A stretch of 13,311 nt of DNA from positions 1-13,311 of the forward strand of contig CAJUIJ010000058.1 of NCBI GenBank assembly GCA_910586175.1, written 5' to 3'. The notes below the pieces were generated by a model. It was not told the origin of the DNA. It ran no database searches and saw only the letters and a program-made list of their open reading frames with translations. How positions within the stretch are numbered: position 1 is the stretch's first letter; every line of letters starts with the position of its first letter. This DNA comes from an uncultured Muribaculaceae bacterium. GTDB taxonomy: Bacteria; Bacteroidota; Bacteroidia; Bacteroidales; Muribaculaceae. Below, piece after piece: positions 10,073 to 13,311 of the stretch. The translations under genes and the position numbers were made by a program.

Positions 10073-10110
10073 GTAATGGGCGCGGTCTTTTGCGGACTGC
10101 GCCCATTTAC
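10073..10110 (+). terminator. Terminator-like hairpin after the secreted-protein block
   Basis: An 11-bp GC-rich stem (10077-10087 with 10095-10105, one G-T wobble) around a 7-base loop is extended by GTAA/TTAC across a single bulge. It starts 20 bases after the stop codon of the third secreted protein. The sequence that follows has only short T-runs on either strand, so it may terminate weakly or protect the mRNA 3' end. Confidence 0.65.
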
Positions 10111-10230
10111 ATTGTGTGCCTATTATTGCACTCGGGTTTGTGGGAATGAAATTATTTGTCCCTTTTGAGTGCCCTCAAATTCGTTTGCATCCTTAAAATT
10201 AACAGTTGCGAATTATTTTGTTAAAAAATA

Positions 10231-10262
10231 TTTGGAGGTGTGATGAATTGTTATTAACTTTG
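10231..10262 (+). promoter_or_regulatory. Bacteroidetes consensus promoter for the XRE-ImmA gene
   Basis: TTTG at 10231-10234, a 20-base spacer, then TAACTTTG at 10255-10262 match the -33 and -7 elements (TTTG and TAnnTTTG) used by the Bacteroidetes primary sigma factor. Transcription should start near 10268, about 45 bases before the ATG at 10314. This makes the regulator independent of the upstream secreted-protein genes. Confidence 0.75.
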
Positions 10263-10272
10263 CACGCAGGAA

Positions 10273-10293
10273 AGTTCCCGATTTTTGGGAACT
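10273..10293. promoter_or_regulatory. Perfect dyad at the predicted transcript start of the XRE-ImmA gene
   Basis: AGTTCCC and GGGAACT form a 7-bp inverted repeat around a 7-base T-rich centre, between the -7 element and the start codon. As DNA it is a plausible operator for self-repression by the XRE domain encoded just downstream. As RNA it would put a hairpin close to the 5' end of the message. Which of these applies cannot be told from sequence. Confidence 0.5.
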
Positions 10294-10313
10294 CAAAATT
10301 TAAACAATAAACC

Positions 10314-11441
10314 ATGGGAGCAAATCCTTCACACCCAATGACTCCTCCGGGGGCTTCAATTAAAGAGGCTCTTAAAGAGAGAAAAGTTTCGCAAAAAGAA
10401 TTTGCGAAAGCGATTGGTATTTCTGCTTCCCATCTTAGTGAAATACTCAATGGCAGTCGCAAGATTTCCCTTTCCTTTGCTGAAGCTACAGAAGAGTTGC
10501 TTGGCATTAGTTCGCGAATGCTTCTTGATATGCAACTGGCATATGACATAGTCGGTGCAGGTTTAGAATCTGGATCAGTCAGCAATGCTGAAACGGATAC
10601 TATACTACGTGAGATTGACCAAATTGTCAACGTATCAATTTTATTGAAAGGTCATATCAAAGGAAAGGCTTCTGGCGCGGAAAAACTAAAAGCATTAAAA
10701 GATATTTACGGAATAGAATTTCCAAAAGACCTTGAGGCATCTTTTTCTCGCCTTGCCAACAAGTGTTTTAGAAAATCGGCAAAGACGGGACTCAATGAAA
10801 GAATGATTGCAACATGGGTTGTTAAAGCTCGAGCTGAGGCATTGTCTTGGACTCCTACCGGTAAATTCAATCTGACTTCAAAGGAGGATGTTTGCAGAGG
10901 GGCCGTTAAACTGCTTCATGAAAACACAGGTAACACCTACGAAAAACTGCGTTCATTTTTCAGCATGTGCGGAATAGTGCTTTCAAAGGTGTCAAAGCTT
11001 GAGCATGCGTCAATTGATGGCTATTCTTTTGTAAAAGACGGGATTCCTTACATTGTCATTACAGGTCGATACAATCGAATCGACAATCTCGCATTTACGG
11101 TGATGCATGAATTAGGTCACATTTTCTTAGGACATACGACCGAAACTGAGCATCAATTAAACATAGATACTAAAAGTTTCAGCGATGAGATTGTGATTCC
11201 CAAAGAAATAGCAGCGGATAATTTTGCATCCAACTGGCTTATTCCAGAAGATTGCTGGAAAATTGCTCCGATGGTGACAATGAATCCGTTCGTTATCCAA
11301 AATAAATATACGGCGTGGGCTCGCAAGAACAACCTCAATAAATGGATAGTTCTTGGAAGACTTTCGCACGAAACCGGAATATATCGATTCACATCTGATG
11401 AGAGTCGGTATATCAGCAATAAGGAAGGAGGTGTGTCTTGA
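10314..11441 (+). CDS. XRE-family HTH regulator fused to an ImmA/IrrE zinc metallopeptidase domain
   Basis: A 375-residue cytoplasmic protein. The N-terminus (SHPMTPPGASIKEAL) resembles HigA/VapI-type antitoxins, with a helix-turn-helix at about residues 26-50 (SQKEFAKAIGISASHLSEIL). A helical linker runs to about 235. The C-terminal domain is ImmA/IrrE-like: HELGH at 265-269 gives the two His ligands and the catalytic Glu, and Glu298 in KEIAADNFA is the likely third zinc ligand. In known systems such peptidases cleave a repressor (ImmA on ImmR; IrrE/PprI on DdrO) or sit in toxin-antitoxin modules. Here DNA-binding and peptidase domains are in one chain, so it may regulate itself or a partner. 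No HigB-type toxin gene lies immediately upstream; the downstream neighbours are the small RNA and the DUF4417 cassette. All key residues are present, so it looks intact. The ATG at 10314 follows an A-rich leader and fits the family N-terminus. Confidence 0.88.
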   Translation: MGANPSHPMTPPGASIKEALKERKVSQKEFAKAIGISASHLSEILNGSRKISLSFAEATEELLGISSRMLLDMQLAYDIVGAGLESGSVSNAETDTILREIDQIVNVSILLKGHIKGKASGAEKLKALKDIYGIEFPKDLEASFSRLANKCFRKSAKTGLNERMIATWVVKARAEALSWTPTGKFNLTSKEDVCRGAVKLLHENTGNTYEKLRSFFSMCGIVLSKVSKLEHASIDGYSFVKDGIPYIVITGRYNRIDNLAFTVMHELGHIFLGHTTETEHQLNIDTKSFSDEIVIPKEIAADNFASNWLIPEDCWKIAPMVTMNPFVIQNKYTAWARKNNLNKWIVLGRLSHETGIYRFTSDESRYISNKEGGVS

Positions 11442-11461
11442 GATAGTAGTTTAAACAACAA

Positions 11462-11550
11462 GGCACAAAAGAAGCCCTACCTCGGCAAAGGTAGAGCCTC
11501 AGTAGAACGTTTTGCAAGTTGTTCATGTGCCATCCAATTACAAGGATTGC
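11462..11550 (-). ncRNA. Predicted small RNA gene with its own promoter and terminator
   Basis: A self-contained minus-strand unit: a consensus promoter at 11556-11586, a predicted start near 11550, about 85 transcribed bases without a convincing reading frame, and a strong intrinsic terminator at 11466-11500. It converges on the XRE-ImmA gene (terminator begins 25 bases from that stop codon) and diverges from the DUF4417 gene. Its 5' half includes AATTGGATGG (11539 to 11530), which is exactly complementary to the loop side of the hairpin at 6796-6828. An overlapping minus-strand reading frame of 68 codons passes through promoter and terminator and is not credible as a gene. The layout of Bacteroidetes promoter, short RNA and terminator resembles the Bacteroidales-1 RNA class, but that assignment is a guess without a covariance-model search. 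Confidence 0.6.
11466..11500 (-). terminator. Intrinsic terminator of the minus-strand small RNA
   Basis: Read on the minus strand, GAGGCTCTACCT pairs with AGGTAGGGCTTC over 12 bp (two G-U wobbles) around the loop TTGCCG, followed at once by TTTTGTG. The stem is 11489-11500 with 11471-11482. On the plus strand the same stem is followed by AGTAGAAC and lacks a T-run, so the orientation is clear. Confidence 0.75.
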
Positions 11551-11596
11551 GTGTGCAAAGATAATCATAATTATCCAAACGCGCAAGGCAATCCTT
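11542..11596. repeat. Nested inverted repeats enclosing the small RNA promoter
   Basis: AAGGATTGC (11542-11550) and GCAATCCTT (11588-11596) are a perfect 9-bp inverted repeat separated by 37 bases. Inside it lie GCGTGT/ACGCGC (11549-11554 and 11579-11584, one wobble) and GATAAT/ATTATC (11560-11565 and 11570-11575). The nested symmetry covers both promoter elements, so it may be an operator, or form a cruciform or RNA hairpin if transcribed from outside. Confidence 0.55.
11556..11586 (-). promoter_or_regulatory. Bacteroidetes consensus promoter of the small RNA, minus strand
   Basis: On the minus strand, TTG (11586-11584), a 20-base spacer and TATCTTTG (11563-11556) match the -33 and -7 elements of the Bacteroidetes primary sigma factor. 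The predicted start is near 11550. The spacing equals that of the promoter at 10231-10262. Confidence 0.7.
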
Positions 11597-11614
11597 ATAT
11601 TAAAATTTATAAGT

Positions 11615-11628
11615 GCCATTTAAATGGC
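11615..11628. promoter_or_regulatory. 14-bp perfect palindrome upstream of the DUF4417 gene
   Basis: GCCATTTAAATGGC is fully self-complementary and ends 31 bases before the ATG at 11660. A looser dyad, CTTATA/TATAAG (11594-11599 and 11608-11613), abuts it. This is a reasonable operator position for the cassette that follows. No TAnnTTTG element is visible on the plus strand here, so the cassette's promoter is undetermined. Confidence 0.4.
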
Positions 11629-11659
11629 CAGTAAACAATAACTTAAAAAGATAAATTTA

Positions 11660-12406
11660 ATGACAAGTCTTTTTATGTTCGAGGATGCGTGTGAAGATAA
11701 TTCTATCATCTCGCTCCCCCATATTCTACCCAAAAAGAAGAAACGAAGTCCAGGATATCGTACGGGGGATCTTGTGCTAAATAAACAAGATATCCTGTCT
11801 GAACTTCGCTTTACAGATGACTTAATTCCATTTCCGGTTGTGAATAAGGTGGAAGATGTGGATTTACCTTCCATCGCGTTGCCCTTTAGCAACGTTGTAA
11901 ACAAAAATACATCCGATGTTCTTGTAGTTTTCTATGAGCCTGACAAAAATTTTGCGAGGATTCTTCATAACCCTAAACGATATGTTGAGCCGCTCAAAAA
12001 ATTCAAGTACGTCGTAGGCCCCGATTTTTCACAAAAAATAGGGATGAACCCATTCATTCGTTTCAGCAACTCTTGGTGGAATAAAGCTCTTACTGCGTTT
12101 TTCCAAAAAATGGGGATTATTATGATTCCTAATGTGTCGTGGTCCTCTCCTGCATCCTATGAATATGCATTTAAGGGCTTGCCCAAAAAATCTGTGGTTG
12201 CAATCAATAGTAATGGTATCAAAGGAAATGCAGCTTCATTGTATCTTTGGCGTAAGGGATATGAAGAAGCCTTAAGAGTGGTTGAGCCAATACTCATAAT
12301 CCGCTACGGAGACAAGCTCCCCGGTGAAAGGGAAGATATCAGCTTCTATTACGAAAATATTAACCAGAAAAATCTTCGCAATGGGCGCAAACGGATCGCA
12401 TGCTAA
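11660..12406 (+). CDS. DUF4417 domain protein
   Basis: A 248-residue, probably cytoplasmic protein; no signal peptide or membrane segment is seen. The N-terminal 40 residues are variable with a basic stretch (KKKKRSPGYRTGD). From about residue 85 it matches my memory of DUF4417: VVFYEPDKNF, then FKYVVGPDFS (115-124), a Trp-rich NSWWNKALTAFF helix, GIIMIPNVSWS (152-162), SVVAINSNG and PILIIRYGDKLPG (210-222). The family is found in phages, mobile elements and bacterial genomes; its biochemical role is not established. The ATG at 11660 is preceded by an A-rich stretch (AAAAAGATAAA); an in-frame ATG at codon 6 is an alternative. The 3' end overlaps the next gene by 26 bases, which suggests translational coupling. 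Confidence 0.8.
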   Translation: MTSLFMFEDACEDNSIISLPHILPKKKKRSPGYRTGDLVLNKQDILSELRFTDDLIPFPVVNKVEDVDLPSIALPFSNVVNKNTSDVLVVFYEPDKNFARILHNPKRYVEPLKKFKYVVGPDFSQKIGMNPFIRFSNSWWNKALTAFFQKMGIIMIPNVSWSSPASYEYAFKGLPKKSVVAINSNGIKGNAASLYLWRKGYEEALRVVEPILIIRYGDKLPGEREDISFYYENINQKNLRNGRKRIAC

Positions 12407-12782
12407 CGGTAGTACTCAAAGTGATGCAGGTCAAAGATGGAAGACTATAGGAACTGTCGGTGAAATTCAAGTCATACAACTTAAGAGTTTCAAGTCGCCT
12501 AACAAGCTTCCGGAAGAGAGTCGTACACCCAACCGCATCTACGCTATCTTTAACAAAGACGGCAAAGATGTAAAGGGAATAGCTAAATATGGTGCTGATG
12601 GCAAAAAACTGTGGGAGATACACACCACGGATCATGACAATCTGGGGCCTCATTATCATCTGTGGAAGGATGGCAGACCTGTTCAGGTCATAGATTCCAA
12701 TGGCAAAAAACGGAATAAAGCATATGCTTTAGATGACTATAAGAAATCAATTCTTGATAAAGTGAGAAATTATGGCAACTGA
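12381..12782 (+). CDS. Small His-rich protein resembling toxin-type domains of phage and polymorphic toxin proteins
   Basis: A 133-residue protein with no signal peptide or membrane helix. A low-complexity polar N-terminus (MGANGSHANGST) leads to a compact domain: LPEESRTPNRIYAIF, GIAKYGADGKKLWEIH, then TTDHDNLGPHYHLW with His81, Asp84, His85, His91 and His93. The pattern of a YG-DGK turn, a strand, TDH and then PHxHxW recalls C-terminal domains of phage head proteins and polymorphic toxins (type 50-like), where the histidines may be catalytic; this is resemblance from memory, not a match I can verify. I chose ATG 12381 over GTG 12324 because the upstream extension looks like frame-shadow sequence and overlaps the DUF4417 gene by 83 bases rather than 26. 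It overlaps the next gene by 11 bases. A toxin or nuclease-like role is inference. Confidence 0.75.
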   Translation: MGANGSHANGSTQSDAGQRWKTIGTVGEIQVIQLKSFKSPNKLPEESRTPNRIYAIFNKDGKDVKGIAKYGADGKKLWEIHTTDHDNLGPHYHLWKDGRPVQVIDSNGKKRNKAYALDDYKKSILDKVRNYGN

Positions 12783-13146
12783 GGAATTAATAACACCGGA
12801 AAATGACACCCGCAATTTTGTCGGTTACGACCTCATGGGATTTCCGTTCAACAAGAAGTATCCACCAAACAAAAATAAATATGGAGAAGACTTCTATGGA
12901 TATCCTACGAAAGGAGAAGGTGTTCTTTTATATGATTTCTGCATAATGGGGTACGATGTAGAGTTTTCCTATAAAGGGAACACTTACTATCTTCTTAATG
13001 ATGGGGAGGGTATCCTTTCCAATAAAACGTTCTCAGAGCGTAAAGAAGAGTTCCCGTCCCCGATGGATTTGGTTGAAAACCTAAAGATCGACGGAATCCC
13101 ACTAATCAAGTTGGCTCCGGAGATTGAGGATATCGAGCCAGTCTGA
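12772..13146 (+). CDS. Small acidic protein of unknown family, possible immunity partner
   Basis: A 124-residue soluble-looking protein, not recognised with confidence. An N-terminal aromatic and Pro/Lys-rich part (residues 20-45) leads to VEFSYKGNTYYLLNDGEG (63-80), two beta strands with a turn. A helical EEFPSPMDLVENLKIDG (92-108) and an acidic C-terminus (APEIEDIEPV) follow. The strand, strand and 'DLVENLKIDGIPL' ending recalls small phage or immunity-like proteins I have seen beside toxin domains. The start is ATG 12772, preceded by AAAGTGAGAAAT, a weak ribosome site, and overlaps the previous stop by 11 bases, so the two are translated together. The acidic character and position directly after a His-rich putative toxin make an immunity or chaperone role plausible, but nothing in the sequence proves it. 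Confidence 0.72.
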   Translation: MATEELITPENDTRNFVGYDLMGFPFNKKYPPNKNKYGEDFYGYPTKGEGVLLYDFCIMGYDVEFSYKGNTYYLLNDGEGILSNKTFSERKEEFPSPMDLVENLKIDGIPLIKLAPEIEDIEPV

Positions 13147-13170
13147 CTATCATTTCACTATTCACTATTG

Positions 13171-13204
13171 GAGCGGCATTGTCTAATTACCGATAATGCC
13201 GCTC
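13171..13204 (+). terminator. Intrinsic terminator closing the DUF4417 cassette
   Basis: GAGCGGCATT pairs perfectly with AATGCCGCTC, and the stem can extend three more pairs inward through a G-U pair. It lies 25 bases after the stop of the last cassette gene and is followed by TTCCGTATTTCTG. It is the natural end of the three-gene transcript. Confidence 0.7.
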
Positions 13205-13311
13205 TTCCGTATTTCTGCCAAACAAATTTGGCGGGTAATATCATAGTGTGTCAATACCGGTTGAAATGTTAAAATACAACCTTTCCCTTTTATGGTCGTC
13301 GGCGGCGCCTC
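13205..13311. other. Window end without a recognisable gene
   Basis: This tail holds a 6-bp inverted repeat (GCCAAA/TTTGGC, 13217-13232) and an AT-rich stretch ending in a GC-rich block (GGCGGCGCC). I see no start codon with a supported reading frame and no TAnnTTTG promoter element on either strand. Confidence 0.4.

Noticed and set aside
10314..10337. Similar N-termini MGANPSHP and MGANGSHA in the XRE-ImmA and His-rich proteins
   Set aside because: The similarity stops after about seven residues and the proteins are otherwise unrelated; chance is the simplest view.
10199..10630. 143-codon minus-strand frame opposite the XRE gene
   Set aside because: It overlaps the XRE-ImmA promoter and HTH region on the other strand and has no recognisable domain.
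11542..11596. Phase-variable invertible promoter
   Set aside because: A 37-base segment between 9-bp arms is much shorter than known Bacteroides invertons and no invertase gene is nearby; kept only as a dyad.
11413..11619. 68-codon minus-strand reading frame across the intergenic region
   Set aside because: It runs through the small RNA promoter, the terminator stem and the end of the XRE-ImmA gene; it is better explained as a shadow of the RNA gene.
12324..12380. GTG start giving a longer form of the His-rich protein
   Set aside because: The extra 19 residues lie wholly within the DUF4417 frame and look like out-of-frame sequence; the ATG at 12381 gives a better N-terminus.
12360..12406. 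Programmed frameshift fusing DUF4417 with the His-rich protein
   Set aside because: No slippery heptamer is visible, and an ATG with a small overlap explains the arrangement as coupled translation.
1..13311. CRISPR arrays, tRNA or rRNA genes, insertion sequences
   Set aside because: No regularly spaced repeats, cloverleaf, rRNA-like segment or transposase reading frame was seen.

Overview
The window reads as chromosome of a gut-type Bacteroidales bacterium, plausibly Muribaculaceae or a near relative (inference). The grounds are three very large secreted proteins with Fn3-like and jelly-roll modules and type IX secretion (T9SS/Por) C-terminal sorting tails, A-rich leaders without strong Shine-Dalgarno sites, and two promoters matching the Bacteroidetes housekeeping consensus (TTTG or TTG, about 20 bases, TAnnTTTG).

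Left part (1-10110): three plus-strand genes of 1124, 1082 and 1068 codons. The first two are diverged tandem paralogues, each with a signal peptide, a propeller-like N-terminus, alternating Fn3 and choice-of-anchor-J-like modules and a sorting tail. The third is a simpler array of four jelly-roll/Fn3 units with the same kind of tail. The gap between genes 2 and 3 holds a strong hairpin ending 18 bases before the third ATG, and a terminator-like hairpin closes the block near 10110. The proteins probably act at or beyond the outer membrane; ligands are unknown.

Right part (10111-13204): a block that looks more AT-rich by eye and has an accessory, phage- or defence-like character. It starts with an XRE-HTH/ImmA-IrrE metallopeptidase fusion under its own consensus promoter with a perfect dyad near the predicted transcription start. 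Then comes a 218-base intergenic region containing a well-formed minus-strand small RNA gene (promoter, about 85 nt, 12-bp terminator stem plus T-run), which no protein annotation would show. Next are three overlapping plus-strand genes: a DUF4417 protein, a small His-rich protein resembling toxin-type C-terminal domains of phage and polymorphic toxin proteins, and a small acidic protein of unknown family. A good terminator follows at 13171-13204. The last 107 bases hold no recognisable gene.

The points most worth follow-up are the minus-strand small RNA with nested dyads around its promoter, and the DUF4417/His-rich/acidic cassette next to an XRE-ImmA regulator, which could be a toxin-immunity or phage-response module. 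A 10-base complementarity between the small RNA and the hairpin before gene 3 is suggestive only.
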